64,000 nucleotides of DNA from Hydnum rufescens UP504 (lineage: Eukaryota > Basidiomycota > Agaricomycetes > Cantharellales > Hydnaceae), in assembly GCA_014904985.1 (NCBI GenBank), contig MU129057.1, forward strand, positions 62,655 to 126,654, read 5' to 3'. The notes beneath the pieces are model-generated. The model had not been told where the DNA came from. It ran no database searches and was given only the letters and a program-made list of their open reading frames with translations. The stretch's first letter is position 1, and the number at the start of each line of letters is the position of its first letter. Below are positions 1 through 10,940 of this stretch, piece by piece. Made by a program: the position numbers and the translations under genes.

Positions 1-378
1 GATCCTGAGTTTAACATTAAGGGAATAGGTACAGTGAGGCTAACCTGTAGTCCGGAGTAGAACGGAAATCCTGAGAGACCAAAGCTGAGTCTCTGGATTC
101 GCCCCGGACTACTTATACATAGGTCCTATACTACGGGGGACTGATCGCTTAATGAGAGGTGGTTACAGGGGGCCAGGCACAAGAGGGGAGTGGCAGGGAT
201 GGAAAGTGGAGGGACAGGGACAGGGCCAGGGGTAAGTGTGTGGAACCGAAAGTAAGGAAATGCGGAAATGAGGGGGAATGAAACGGAGACAGGGACAAAT
301 TGGAAACAGGCTGGAACCAAAACCGAAACAAACCGGAAACAAATCCGGAATTAACCGGGAAACGGACGAACTCTGACA
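1..378 (-). repeat. Ty3/gypsy long terminal repeat (3' LTR, cut by window edge)
   Basis: The right edge ends in CTCTGACA, so read on the minus strand the LTR begins TGTCAGAG. Bases about 45-170 match the solo LTR at 7,833-8,422 closely (shared stretches include ACCTGTAGTCCGGAGTA and CTATACTACGGGGGA). The element coding strand to its right is minus, so this is the 3' LTR. The outer end lies before the window, so no target-site duplication can be tested. Confidence 0.75.
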
Positions 379-391
379 TTACCCCCCTCTT
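379..391 (-). other. Polypurine tract of the gypsy element
   Basis: Directly inside the LTR edge the minus strand reads AAGAGGGGGGTAA followed by TGTCAGAG. A purine run touching the 3' LTR is the expected plus-strand primer of an LTR retrotransposon. This supports the minus orientation inferred from the integrase remnant. Confidence 0.6.
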
Positions 392-2121
392 AAGCCCGAT
401 CGTCCTGAGCAGGCTGGAAGGATTGATCCCGGAAGCATCCGGAAGTTTTGTGCCACATAACATGTCAGGCAAATAATCGTTCTCCATTCGAAGAGCTTGT
501 CTCCGCCATGAAGGCTGCGCAGAGCGTTGAGGGAGGCACAGAGAGGAGGCCAGGCTCACGGAGAGGAGCGAAGAAGGAAGAGGCGAAGCGGAAAGGCGGC
601 TGGAGGTGGCGCGTTGTAAGCAGCTGCAGAGGCCAAGGCTGCCGCGGAGCTAAGGCTACCACGGAGGCTACTGCCAGAAGGGTTCCCGGAGGACTCTGCA
701 AACCAGCCGTGGAGTCCCGTGTCTTGGTGAGTTCCGCTTACTTGGTAACAATGCCTCCAGGTCATACCGTGTGCATCCGCTTGCATTCAGCACCAGATTT
801 CTTGTGTCCCCCAGACAACCGGAACGCGGGCATGCTGGCCATGCTTCATGGCGAAGGTTTTGTGCGCCTGGGCGACAAAGGGGCATCCGGAGCCGAGCCA
901 TCGACGGGTGGGCCGTGCTCGTGCTCCTGCCGCAGAAGTCCAGCTCCGACTGCGAGCCTCGGAACAAAAGCGCGCTTGCGCACAAATGGTCAGCCGAGGC
1001 CGTTGAGAAGGCAGGCTGGCACCGGAGGATATGGCGATGTCAGTGGGGGATATTGAGACCCGCTCCAGCCATCCTTGCACCTGGTCCTCCTCAGGTGGTT
1101 CTCTCGCCCTCAGTCCCAAGTCCGGAGTGGATGAAGGTCTGGAAGGTTAGCCGGCTCCAGGGGGCCAGTCTCTGGATGCGGATCAAGCTCAACGACCGAT
1201 GAAGTCCCATCAACATAACGGACAGTGAGGGGAATGGCGATGTTGTGACAAGGAAGATGACAGACGAAGACATGGATGATGAAGATGATGATGATAAGGG
1301 CGAGGAAATGAGTAGTCGTCGTTGTTATGTCCTCCACTCCTAAACTGTTTCCCTTTTCCTCCTTCTTTTTGTTGTTCCTCATTGTAAATAAACGTTGTTC
1401 CTTGAATCTGTCATCTCGACAGTCCAGGAGGTCCGTCGGAGATTCCCTGTGAGAACTGGGTGGTCCCTGAATGGTATGATGCGAACTCCATTGGATTAAT
1501 GCGTCTCGGGGGCCTCCGGATGAGTCCAGTGGAATTCCTGAATGGCCTCTGGGCGCGTTTCCAGGTTGCTTGGGGACCCACCTCATTGTCGGAAGCCGGT
1601 ACCCCTTTCCACTTCACTAGGTACTGGAGTTTCCGGCGAAATACCTGGAATTCTTGATTCGCTCCGATCTTCATACTCCTCCTCCCTCCTCGTAAGACTG
1701 GGTGGTGGTGGGGTGAGCTGTGCACCTTCTGCAATCGGGTCGGTGGAAGGGCGGATGGACACTGGGTGATTATCCAATAGAGGATGTAGAATGGATGGAG
1801 ACGAGATTGAATCATTGTGGTCCAGCCAATTTTTGTTCCGGAGAGTTTTTTGGTTGGTGGTCGGTGGAGATCGTATCCTAGCCAAACTTGGGCGCCAATT
1901 TCGTATCTGAGTGGTCCGTGGCGGTGGGCATCAATAGACGTGCCATTTTCTGCAGCCCTTCCGTAAGGCGCCTGGGCTTCGTCTGTAGCCTCCACATAAG
2001 TGATGAAGTCCGAGGCGGTTCATTGTCTTGGCACAGACTGGTTCCAGTGCCCAAGTGAGGTCTGTCCGGAGTGCCAGTGGAATGGGTTGCGTGTAGAGGA
2101 GTGCACCAGTTGTTATAATGG
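379..2121 (-). mobile_element. Degenerate Ty3/gypsy 3' region: integrase C-terminus and chromodomain
   Basis: The minus-strand frame covering 1,411-1,995 contains a recognisable gypsy integrase tail (YEIGAQVWLGYDL, then PTKKLSGTKIG) followed by a chromodomain core (QYLVKWKGVPASDNE, then TWKRAQ). Upstream integrase (TPFHWHSGQTSLGHWNQS) is readable at about 2,040-2,110 but out of frame with it. Reverse transcriptase, protease and gag are absent, and the element stops at about 2,121 against a laccase fragment. Between 1,411 and 379 there is no recognisable domain; the purine-rich plus-strand frame at 448-1,056 is probably a shadow. The element is dead: 5' truncated and frameshifted. Confidence 0.7.
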
Positions 2122-2390
2122 GCGCACCCTCATTATATATCACACGCTCAAGACCTGTGTTCCTAGGAGGAGGTGGAGGACAGGTGTCGCGGTGATGCGG
2201 TGGAGCGGCGACGTTAACCCAACAGAAACCGGGTTACCACCACTCGGAGGACAAGGAGCGTAATGGCCAGTACAACGAGGTGCCAACGAGGATGATTCAT
2301 AGCAAATTATCGAGACCAAGAAGAAACCAAAGCATTTTTATGTGAACCCATTACTCTGAGATGGCCAGCCGCAAACTGAAAAATATGATG
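2122..2390 (-). pseudogene. Laccase 5' fragment (promoter-proximal exon 1)
   Basis: This stretch is near-identical to the 5' end of the first laccase gene (about 27,865-28,175). Shared stretches include GCGCACCCTCATTATATATC, GGAGGACAAGGAGCG and GCCAGCCGCAAACTGAAAAA. It covers the start of exon 1 with the proline-rich segment plus upstream sequence, on the minus strand. The rest of the gene is missing: at 2,121 the sequence passes into integrase remnant. It is a truncated duplicate and cannot encode an oxidase. Confidence 0.7.
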
Positions 2391-2403
2391 CGGAATCAGA
2401 AGC

Positions 2404-2690
2404 ATGATGGTTCTTTTACATAGCCTGTGTGCAAATCGGACGATCCTCGCCTGGGCAGAGATGATGAGTAAACAATTTAGCAAACAACTCCTAAGCTTTC
2501 ATGACGGCGATGCTTTTCATATGCGCACAGGCACCATCTGGCATAGGTCAAGCTCTTCTCACCACCGCCATCGGGGCGATGGTGGCTGTGGAGCTGCCTC
2601 GCGTTGTTTCTTCCGCCACCACCACAGCATGAGCATGCGACCTGTACCGCACAAAGGCCTGTCGCAGGATCCCCGCGAGCGCTAATTGAA
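2404..2690. repeat. Inverted partial copy of the 28,980-29,160 segment
   Basis: Plus-strand sequence here (GCAGAGATGATGAGTAAACA, then ACCACCGCCATCGGGG) matches the reverse complement of 28,980-29,160, with small indels. Both copies lie just upstream of laccase exon-1 sequence, but in opposite relative orientation. Neither copy contains a long uninterrupted reading frame, and no protein family was recognised. Confidence 0.5.
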
Positions 2691-5505
2691 CATTGATCCG
2701 CCAGACGGCATTTGCCCTTCAAAAATCCGTGAATGGGTTGACCCCCTGGGGGGCCAGAAATCCGTGAATTCTGGATCTGGGGTCACCCGACCTCGAAAAA
2801 TACGTGATTCCGGATCTACGTCACTATAAAAATTACAAAAAAACCGCATTTTGCAGTAATGGGTTTCTGGCACCTCCATGAGCTTAGCATCCCCCCCCAG
2901 CTGCCAGGCCCCAATCCAAATCCTTGCCACTCTCATCTTTGTCGGGATCATCGTCGGCATCCAATTTTGAGCGTCGAGGTCTCTTTTTTTTCTGACCGAG
3001 CTCTTTGACGGCCCTTAAAATGTGGCCCTGATTGCGAGTGACCTTGCCCAGCATGGTATTGGTAATGCCTGTGAGAACAAGTGAGCCATCATCTTTGAAT
3101 GGGGCATCTGACCCAGTAGACAAACAAATGAGCTGGCAGCAAGGGGGTGTGAGGAATCAAATACTGGAACTCAGGTCGAATTATGAAGTTAAGACCTGAA
3201 GGGGAGGGTACCCTTTAAATCCGCCTATATCCGTCGGAGCCGAGGTGGATATACGGACCTAACGGATGTAAGACCAAATATAGGTAATAATTTAGCCTGT
3301 GAAAACTTGGCACATGACCTGACTGCATCATTTTTATCACCAGCAAGTCTCTTATCTGCCTAGGACTGCTGTATCAATGACCAAAAAGAAGAATGGGATT
3401 ATTATTTGACCTCAGAGTTGTTGGAGTAGACGGTTATTGGCTACGGCATATTGGTGTCACGTGCCCGTTTGTGGGCGGCCTCTACCCCTCCCCGCTCTTC
3501 TGGCCTGCTCTAGGGCCGACCCCTTTTATTATATATAGTGTAGGTACTACACATAGTTTCTCACTGGTTTGTACCTCTGCATCTTTGATCTATTGCATAA
3601 GGTTCTTTTCACACAAAGAGTCAGCATCATTTATATTTTCTCCAGGAACCAAATTCAAGTCTCTATTCTAGGTCAATGAATATGGCTCTGACTGGGTGGA
3701 GGGGGGTCCAAATGTTGAAGCATCACTGTCAAGCACTTGAGGATTCACACAACAATTGGAGCTCAGGCTAACAAGGGATTTGGTACATCCTGAGACATGA
3801 TACGAGGATTATGCTGACTAAGCAATGAGTTGCCATCCCCCAATTCCAACATGAAATACCACCAAGAGGTCAAGTGACCCCAAATTGCAATACTGGTCAA
3901 CAGGACTGAAGATAGACAGGTCTGTGGATGGGGATTAGCAGTTAAATAAGTGGCAAAGGGTAGAAGTATGACCTTGGTTATCATGTGCAGCTTGATTACC
4001 AATGTATTACAGCTTAAAACTATCCAGAAGCCTCATAAAGCATTCCTAAGTTCCCCCAGTGACTCCCTAAAATGAGGTCAAAAAAAGTATTTAGGGTCCC
4101 CAGAGGGGGGGGGTACCTATGTTCCTGGATTTGATCATGTGCACCCCCTTGGCTGGCAGTGATCAATGTGAAGTGCTTGTGGGCACATGATTGTCATTGA
4201 AAAAGTTGCCACCATTCTTGTAAAGTAGTTCCAGATTTGAAGAACCCCTCAGTCCAATACAACTCAATGACAATATTCAAGATGGCAGATATTTCAGGAC
4301 TGGAATGAATCCAACCATGGGTGCTGTTGGAGGGATAAATCCCTACACCATAGAATCCTCATCCAAGGCCAATTTTCCAAACAAACAAATGGATTGAATG
4401 TCCATCCCATCCTTAATTTTCAAACTGTTCATTCATTGGAGAAACAGTCCAAATTCTACATGTCTGAAACCCATCATTCCACATCCTTCCTTTGCCCTAA
4501 GGGCAACCAATTGTGATTATGTAATGGCACAGACTGTGCCTGGCCATCATTCTGGACCTGTGGACCTGTCACATGATCAAAAAGGTCACTCTCAAGGAGT
4601 ATTTTTCTAACTTCTCTGCCAATCTTGATTGGATTGACTTGGAATGACTGCACCCAGAAAGATATGAATCATACCTATTGAACAGTACCAAACATGCAAT
4701 GAATGGATCAAAAACATGGTCCCTGTACCATTATCTTTCCATGATTCATACTCTGAAGGAGTATTTCTTGATTTTCAAAGCCAGTTCTTATCCAATTCAC
4801 TCATGACTACCACACCCTGAAAGCTGTTAAAACTGTGCATTGAATGGTACCAAGGGCAAAATAATTGGATGAGAACTCCATTTTTCACAAGACAACTCCC
4901 TCCCCATGACTCCCCCTTTGCTCCACCATCACAAATAGCAAATTACTTCTGGCCCTCTTATGTCCAATGTAAAGGGCACTCAGAGAAACCTATTCCACCA
5001 TTCCTTAAGGGAATCTAATCCATTTCAAGGGAGGAATGGCTTGTAAAGTGTTTTTTTTTTTCCCTTTTTCACTTGATTCTTGAATATCTCCACCAGTTTT
5101 GAAGCTTTTATCTTCATTTCTTTTTGATTATGCTTCCCTTATCTCTGCTTTTCTTCCAGGATTTTGAATTATGGTCTGGAATGTATATAAAGGGGAGGGA
5201 GCATGTAAATATTTGGTTTTTCCCTATCACAGTTTGAGGCACTGAAGTATTGCTGCTGTCTAGAGGAGATTTCCCACTTGTCAAGACTGTGTACAGCCAC
5301 ATTTAGACTGAATAGTCAAGAGGATGACTTCAGGGTGTGGCCTTGACATCTTATTTTGTGACACTGATCCATTCCCTGGAGCAATCACTGTTCATTAGGA
5401 TTTTCTATTATCCAAAAAGACCTTCATTTCCCCAGACCTGAATATTCAAATTGTCCCCATGGCTCCCTTCATTTGTCCTCTCCTCAATGACATGGACAGT
5501 AGTTG
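2691..5505. other. Gene-poor stretch, no recognised gene
   Basis: This is AT-rich, low-coding sequence with only short frames. One minus-strand frame at 2,884-3,123 has a basic then acidic tail (KKKRPRRSKLDADDD) and could be part of a transposon-associated protein, but nothing around it supports that. No tRNA, LTR or long repeat was seen. Confidence 0.4.
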
Positions 5506-5509
5506 GATT

Positions 5510-5790
5510 GGTTCTTAACAATCCTGCTTACACTGTTCAACTTGTGTTTGGTACCACTTGAAAGGTGTGAATTGCAGCTTTCCAAGCATTATATGGGTGA
5601 GCATTCTGATCAAAACTAATGGGGTTATAGAACCAATTCAGTTTCTGCATGTAGCCATAATTAATTTCATAATTGGTCATGTGATTATCCAAAGGCTGGA
5701 AGTGGTGGAATTTCACATTTTCTGATACTGGATGTTTTTATCTTCCACAATGGATACAAACTGCTTTCTCTGCATCAAATCCCACCCCAT
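5510..5790. repeat. Partial copy of the ~160-bp-periodic element
   Basis: The sequence at about 5,530-5,750 (TTGTGTTTGGTACCA, then GATACTGGATGTTTTTATC) repeats the last unit of the copy ending at about 6,780. It is followed at once by a stretch (GATACAAACTGCTTTCTCTG) that matches the head of the same element in the opposite orientation (compare 19,640-19,680). This copy is therefore rearranged or nested. Confidence 0.5.
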
Positions 5791-6069
5791 GCTAGGGATG
5801 CCTAGGTTCAGTTTTGGTTTGGCTTTTGCCAATTTGGGCAAAACCTAAACCAGACCTGAACCTGACCTGAGGTTTAGTTCCAGAGTGGTTTGGTTTGGGC
5901 TTAAACCAGGTTTAAACCTGAAACCTGAGATACAGGAGAAGCAAAACATTTTAGTAAGTACTACAGACCCCCTGTGTGAGTCTTTGCATTGATCACTTCC
6001 TTTGCATCCCATTTTCCATTCATATCTCATTCACACCCCTCCTTCACATCAATTTTCTGCTTACATATC

Positions 6070-6780
6070 TTCAGGGGATGGCCATGTGGAGCATTCTGGG
6101 AGGTGAAATGAAGGGATATCTCCAGGTTCTGGAGATTAATTTGAGCATAGTCCAATGGTTAAGGTGTTTTGTTGCTTGTTGATAATGGGGACAAGTGCAT
6201 GGGATGGGATTTGATGCAGAAACAGCAGTTTGCATCCATAATAGACCTTCTTGGTATCATTCGATGCGGATTTTTAACAGCTTTCTGGATGCGGTGGTTT
6301 CGAGCAGATTGGATGAAAACTGACAGAGAAATTCATTTTTTACTGATGGGTGTTGATTCTGATAGTAATATCATTTTGTAGAGTTCATTTTTGATCTGTT
6401 CTTTACATGCTCAGTACCATTGGATGCATATTTTTTATATCTTTCCAGGCGTGGTTGTTCTGAGAGGATTGAATGTGAACTGACAGAGAAATTCGTTTTT
6501 TTACTGGAAATCCTGGATTTTGATAGTAAAATTGGCCTGGAGAGTGCAGTTTTGGTCCATTTGACTTGTGTTTGGTACCATTAAAAAGGTGTGAATTGTA
6601 GATTTCCAAGAGTCATATGGGCATACCTCTCCAATCAAAACTGACAGAGTTATAGAACAAATTCAATTTCTGTGCATAGCCATAATTAATTCTGTAATTG
6701 GTCATGTGATTGTCCAAAGGCTGGGAGTGGTGTGATTTCGCATTTTCTGATACTGGATGTTTTTATCTTCCACAGATGGT
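6070..6780 (+). repeat. Dispersed element with tRNA-like head and three ~160-bp units
   Basis: Three degenerate units start at about 6,255, 6,415 and 6,574. Each begins GGTAYCATT and contains CTGACAGAG and a TTTCCAGG/TTTCCAAG-type block. The head at 6,149-6,164 (AGTCCAATGGTTAAGG) resembles a tRNA A box, and 6,206-6,219 (GGGATTTGATGCAG) resembles a B box. The same head and body occur inverted at 19,105-19,790. A tRNA-derived SINE is the best guess; the periodic body is unusual. Confidence 0.5.
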
Positions 6781-7540
6781 GAACACTTTTAATGGCAGCC
6801 CCTTGCAATGTCATTTGCCTTTTTTCACAGTTATATGATTGAGATCTGATCATGCCTCCTTGTGTAGAACCACCATGTCCATCCTTTGAACCAAAGTGAG
6901 ATTTCCTGTGAGTTTATGCTTCAAATTTGGTGATGGAAGTCACTTATTGTTGGGTAAGGGTCATTAATATCCGCGTTTTTAATAGTTTTTCCTTTGTATT
7001 GTCCTAGGATTTTTAAGCGAATACCCACTTTGGATGATATCATTAGGGTGGAGGTCAAGAGCATCCATGGAGAAGGTTCATTGGGGCACAGTCATGTTTT
7101 CTGGAATACAGAGAAGGACAAATTCGATTTTGAGATCATGGTGTAGTGAGGGTCAATTGTTATGTGGTTCTCCAAACTTGTATGTTGTCCAGTCAACTCT
7201 TTTTGTCTTTATAACACCATCGAATGTGACTTGGGGATTTGGATAATAGCAGATAATCATGTGGGGTTTGAGATGGGTGAATGGTTCGGGGTATGGGTAA
7301 TTGAATTGCTGATATATAATTGTGTGAAGTTCCAATGGCATGGTGAACACTTTTTGATTCATGCCTTGAGGATAGTCATTTGATTTGCTTTTATGTCACT
7401 TTTGCATCCATAGACCAATTGATCATGTGTCCATTTAATTTTGCTTAGGCTTTCCATGGATTCGGATTCCTTCATTGATTGGCAGGGTTGCTTCCATTCA
7501 TATTTTGCTGTCATCTTCTCCAACCTGGTCAGCCACAAAT
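6781..7540. other. Intergenic, nothing recognised
   Basis: Only short frames occur on both strands, with no domain, RNA or repeat boundary that I could identify. Confidence 0.4.
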
Positions 7541-7544
7541 ATAC

Positions 7545-7660
7545 ATCTAGTTAGATACAATGAGCCTTGCATTTAAATAGTCTAACTAGATGTTTTTAGG
7601 CTGGGGCCCCTGGGGCTGGCTAACATGATTTGTGTGATTCAGGCAGGGGCCCCAGGGGCC
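7545..7660. repeat. CTAGTTAGA/TCTAACTAG inverted-repeat element, copy 1
   Basis: TCTAGTTAGA and its inverse TCTAACTAGA flank a ~27-bp core containing GAGCCTTGCATTTA. A GC-rich block built on GGGGCCCCTGGGG follows, with a second copy CAGGGGCCCCAGGGGCCCC. The same arrangement recurs at 9,180-9,305, and an inverted version at about 22,605-22,690. Confidence 0.55.
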
Positions 7661-7832
7661 CCTGCCTCTCACCTTAGACTGGGACTTAGAGATTCTCAGA
7701 CAACAGTGGGCTACACAGGCTTATTGGGGATAGTCACCATTATGTATTATGATGCAGCAGGCCATATGGGCTTATTGGGGGTAGTTCCATTTATAATTAT
7801 TTATTTATTATCACTATATTATACATGGGTGG

Positions 7833-8422
7833 TGTCAGGGCCACGCTGCGACGAGAGCACCAAACAAATATAAACACAGATAATTCCGGCTAAGTCCGGG
7901 ATAAGTCCGGCTAAGTCTGAGAGAATCCGGGCAGGAACAAGATAACGAAGATAGGAGGGGACGGAGAGGCAATCCAGCAGCCCGGAAGGGACTAGGCGGA
8001 AATGAGCACAGCGGTCCTTAAGCTCGTGGAGTCAACTGGAAAATACTCGGACCTGTAGTCCGGAGTAACAGCGGAAATCCTGAGAGACCAAAGCTGGGGT
8101 CTCTGGACTTCGCTCTTGGACTACTTATACATGATGACTATACTACGGGGGAGTGATCGCTAAACTGGAGGTGGTTACAAGGGGGACAGGAACAGGAACA
8201 GGAACAGGAACTCGGCCAGGGGGTGAACCGGAAGCAATGGGAAATGAAAGGGAAATGAAAAGGAAATGAAACCAAGATAGGGTTGGACCGGAGTCAAACC
8301 GGAATCAAGCCGGAAGCAAAGTGGACTTGGGCGAGGGAAATAAGTGGAGAACCGGACTGGAGGTGGGCGGACGAGGACCGGAGTTGACCGGAGTAGACCG
8401 GAGTTGGGGGCGAACCCTGACA
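7833..8422 (-). mobile_element. Solo gypsy LTR with 5-bp target-site duplication
   Basis: The unit starts TGTCAGGG and ends CCCTGACA (590 bp). It is bounded on both sides by GGTGG (7,828-7,832 and 8,423-8,427), a perfect 5-bp target-site duplication as expected for Ty3/gypsy insertion. It shares a long block with the LTR at 1-378, in the same (minus) orientation. No internal element sequence lies beside it, so it is a recombination product of a full element. Confidence 0.85.
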
Positions 8423-8485
8423 GGTGGGGTTTCATTCAGTGCCCCATTATTTTATTTATTGATTTATTTAAAAATTCAATTAATA

Positions 8486-8740
8486 TACCACACACCTGCT
8501 TGGGCAGGTGTGGTACTGTCCACACAAATCAAAAAGAAAAAACAGTACTACTTGTAGCACCACACCCCCACTTGGGCAGGTGTGTGGTACTGTCCATACA
8601 AATCAAAAAGAAAAAAAAAAAAGTACTACTTAGTAGCACCACACACCTGCTTGGGTGGGTGTGTGGTACCATCCCTCAAAATTAGAAAAAAAAAAGGATT
8701 GAGTAGCACCACACACCCACTAGGGCAGGTGTGTGGTACA
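8486..8740. repeat. Tandem array of four hairpin-A units
   Basis: Palindromes of the form ACCACACACCYGCTTGGGCAGGTGTGTGGT start at about 8,486, 8,558, 8,637 and 8,706, spaced 70-80 bp. The spacers are A-rich and alike (TACTGTCCACACAAATCAAA, GTACTACTTGTAGCACC). Unlike the units further right, these lack hairpin B. They look like a contracted version of the intron-bearing array. Confidence 0.7.
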
Positions 8741-8838
8741 GGGGGGCTGGGCTTGGCGATTCACCATTGGGTGGGACGTTGGGACGAGTTGCGGGTCACA
8801 GGTCACAGCTCGTCATTTCAGCAGCTTCAATTTGGATC

Positions 8839-8944
8839 CTAAAATAATAGCATACATTAGTAAAAAAAACATTGAAGTGATGCAAAGGAGCAGCTTGGGC
8901 TGCTCCTTTTGCATCACTGTACATATAGAAATCTGAAAAAAAAC
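8839..8944 (-). other. Intron-like unit (106 bp) with hairpin B
   Basis: The minus strand begins GTTTTTTTTC, has the stem-loop at 8,880-8,914 (CAAAGGAGCAGC/GCTGCTCCTTTTG), then ACTAATGTATG and ends in TTTTAG. The donor is degenerate, but branch and acceptor are kept. Confidence 0.5.
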
Positions 8945-9179
8945 CTACACACCCACCAAAGTGGGTGTGTGGTCCTGATTTTGCACCCTGGTCACATGCT
9001 TTGTACTCAGTTTTGCATATGGGGGGGTGTCTGTTGGGGTGGGTCATGGTTTCAGGAGCCTTGATTTGATTCCTAGAATGATAGTGTATGTTAGTAAAAA
9101 ATCATCCAAGTGATGCAAAAGGAGCAGCTTGTGCTGCTCCTTTTGCATTGCTGTACACATCAGCACAGTCAGCCACAAA

Positions 9180-9305
9180 TGTAGGTCTAGTTAGATATTA
9201 TGAGCCTTGCATTTATATAGTCTAACTAGATGTTTTGATGCTGGGGCCCCTGGGGCCGGCTAACCTGATTTCCGTGATTCAGGCAGGGGCCCCCAGGGGC
9301 CCCTG
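9180..9305. repeat. CTAGTTAGA/TCTAACTAG inverted-repeat element, copy 2
   Basis: Same layout as the copy at 7,545: TCTAGTTAGA, GAGCCTTGCATTTA, TCTAACTAGATGTTTT, then GGGGCCCCTGGGGCCGGC and CAGGGGCCCCCAGGGGCCCC. It sits directly after a B hairpin (9,115-9,146) and separates it from the next hairpin-A units, so it appears to have inserted into the array. Confidence 0.55.
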
Positions 9306-9509
9306 TGTGGGACTTAGAATGGCCACAGAACCTCAATATATTGGGTTTGGCATTTTCTTCAGTCACCTAATCTCAGACTTGCACAGTGGGCCATATGCGC
9401 TTATCAGGGATAATATGTTCCATTTATAATTACTTATTTATTTATTATCACTGTTCTGTGTTTCATTCTTACTGAGTTGTTTATTATTTATTTATTTATT
9501 TAAAAATTC

Positions 9510-9667
9510 ACCACACCCACTGGGGTGTGGTACCATCTGTAGAAATCCAAGAAAAAAAAACTACTCACCACACACCCACTTAGGTGGGTGTGGTACTGTC
9601 CATAGAAATTAAAATTAAAAAAACCTATCTAGTAGCACCACACACCCGCTTGGGTGGGTGTGTGGTA
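9510..9667. repeat. Tandem hairpin-A units (three)
   Basis: CCACACCCAC/GTGTGG-type palindromes start at about 9,510, 9,567 and 9,637, with A-rich spacers containing TACTGTCCATAGAAATT. As at 8,486-8,740, hairpin B is missing between them. Confidence 0.6.
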
Positions 9668-9759
9668 CTGGGGGCGTGGCCTTCACCGTTGGGTGGGTCA
9701 TTTGGATGGGTGGGTTGCTGTTGGGGTGGGTCATCATTTCGGGTGCTCTGGCTTGGATC

Positions 9760-9870
9760 CTACAATAATAGCATACATTAGTAAAAAAATTTGAAGGCAT
9801 GCAAAAGGAGCAGCTTGTGCTGCTCCTTTTGCATCGCTGTACATATAGAAATTCAAAAAAAAAAATTAAC
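9760..9870 (-). other. Intron-like unit (111 bp) with hairpin B
   Basis: On the minus strand: GTTAAT donor, B stem-loop at 9,801-9,832 (GCAAAAGGAGCAGC/GCTGCTCCTTTTGC, perfect 14-bp stem), ACTAATGTATGC and acceptor TTGTAG. Confidence 0.55.
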
Positions 9871-9979
9871 TAGTAGCACCACACCCTCCCAAGTGGGTGT
9901 GTGGTACTGGGGGTGTGGCTTGGCACTTCACCATTGAGTGCAGGGCATGGGTTGCATTTTGGGTCCTTCAATTTGAACC

Positions 9980-10074
9980 CTAGTTAGTAAAAAAAAATTT
10001 GAAGTGATGCAAAAGGAGCAGCTTGCACTGCTCCCTTGGCATCATTGAAGATATCGAAATTAAAAAAAAAAAAC
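9980..10074 (-). other. Intron-like unit (95 bp) with hairpin B
   Basis: Donor GTTTTT (weak), imperfect B stem-loop at 10,009-10,040, then TTTTTACTAACTAG with branch and acceptor overlapping closely. The right stem carries changes (CCCTTGGC) that weaken pairing. Confidence 0.5.
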
Positions 10075-10302
10075 CCCTTTGTAGTACCACACACCCACCT
10101 AAGTGGGTATGTGGTACTATTTGGTACTGTGGTTGCGCAGTTCGTACTTGGTACAGGGGCTGGTCATCACTTAGGGGGGTTGGCGGGTTTCCGTTCTCAT
10201 GGGTTTCATCTGGCGGGTGGGTTACCATTCTCACAGGTGTCTTCAGTGGGGTGGTGGGTCTTTATTTGGGGGTTGACAGGGTTTGTAGGCTGAGATTAAT
10301 GC

Positions 10303-10398
10303 CTAGAGATAAATAATGTTAATGAAAGAGAGAGAAAAAAAACAGAAAGCCACACAAAGGAGCAGCGTGCACTGCTCCTTTTGCGTGATCATACTTAC
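10303..10398 (-). other. Intron-like unit (96 bp), canonical splice sites
   Basis: On the minus strand AAG|GTAAGTATG donor, B stem-loop at 10,350-10,386 (CGCAAAAGGAGCAGTG/CGCTGCTCCTTTGTG), a pyrimidine run, ATTAACATT and CTCTAG acceptor. The exon side of the donor ends in hairpin A at 10,408-10,437. Confidence 0.65.
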
Positions 10399-10549
10399 CT
10401 TGAAATTACCACACACCCACTTCTGTGGGTGTGTGGTTCATCTGGGTTGGCATCATCTCGTGTTTTTGTTTGGTGTGTCATCGTTCAACTTTGCGGGCAG
10501 GTTATTGTTTTGGAGGGGTTTCATTTCGCCGATCTTCATTTGTGGCAGC

Positions 10550-10642
10550 CTAGAATAATGGATGTATTAGTTAGATAAATTAAAACCAGCACAAAAAGAG
10601 CAGCATTTGCTGCTCTTTTTGCGCTGTTGGGGGTACACTTAC
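10550..10642 (-). other. Intron-like unit (93 bp), canonical splice sites
   Basis: CAAG|GTAAGTGTA donor, B stem-loop GCAAAAAGAGCAGC/GCTGCTCTTTTTG at 10,589-10,623, CTAACTAAT branch region and ATTCTAG acceptor on the minus strand. Hairpin A at 10,653-10,681 precedes the donor. Confidence 0.65.
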
Positions 10643-10940
10643 CTTGTATAGAACCACACCCACCGCAGCAGGTGTGTGGTTCACATGGCCACTTGGGTGG
10701 TGCATGGCCACATCTCACGTTTTCGTTTTGTGTGGTTTCTGTTTGCATGTTGCCGCTGGGGCCCTGGCCAATTGGGCCTCGTCGTTTGGGGGGGTTTCAT
10801 TTGATGGCCTAAAAGATCATAAGAAATTCAGTGCAAAAAGCAGCTCGCTCCTTTGCACATGACACGATATACCAAACTTGCATGGTGGGTATCGTGTAGT
10901 TTCGGTTGGTGCTCATGCGGATGGTGGTTCAAAGCGTGAC

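Noticed and set aside
448..1202. Long plus-strand frames in the retroelement region
   Set aside because: They are in antisense to the gypsy remnant, GC-rich and without any recognisable domain; most likely chance frames.
8486..10437. Hairpin-A repeats as a CRISPR-like array
   Set aside because: The genome is eukaryotic, units diverge in sequence and spacing, and spacers are themselves related; none of this fits CRISPR.
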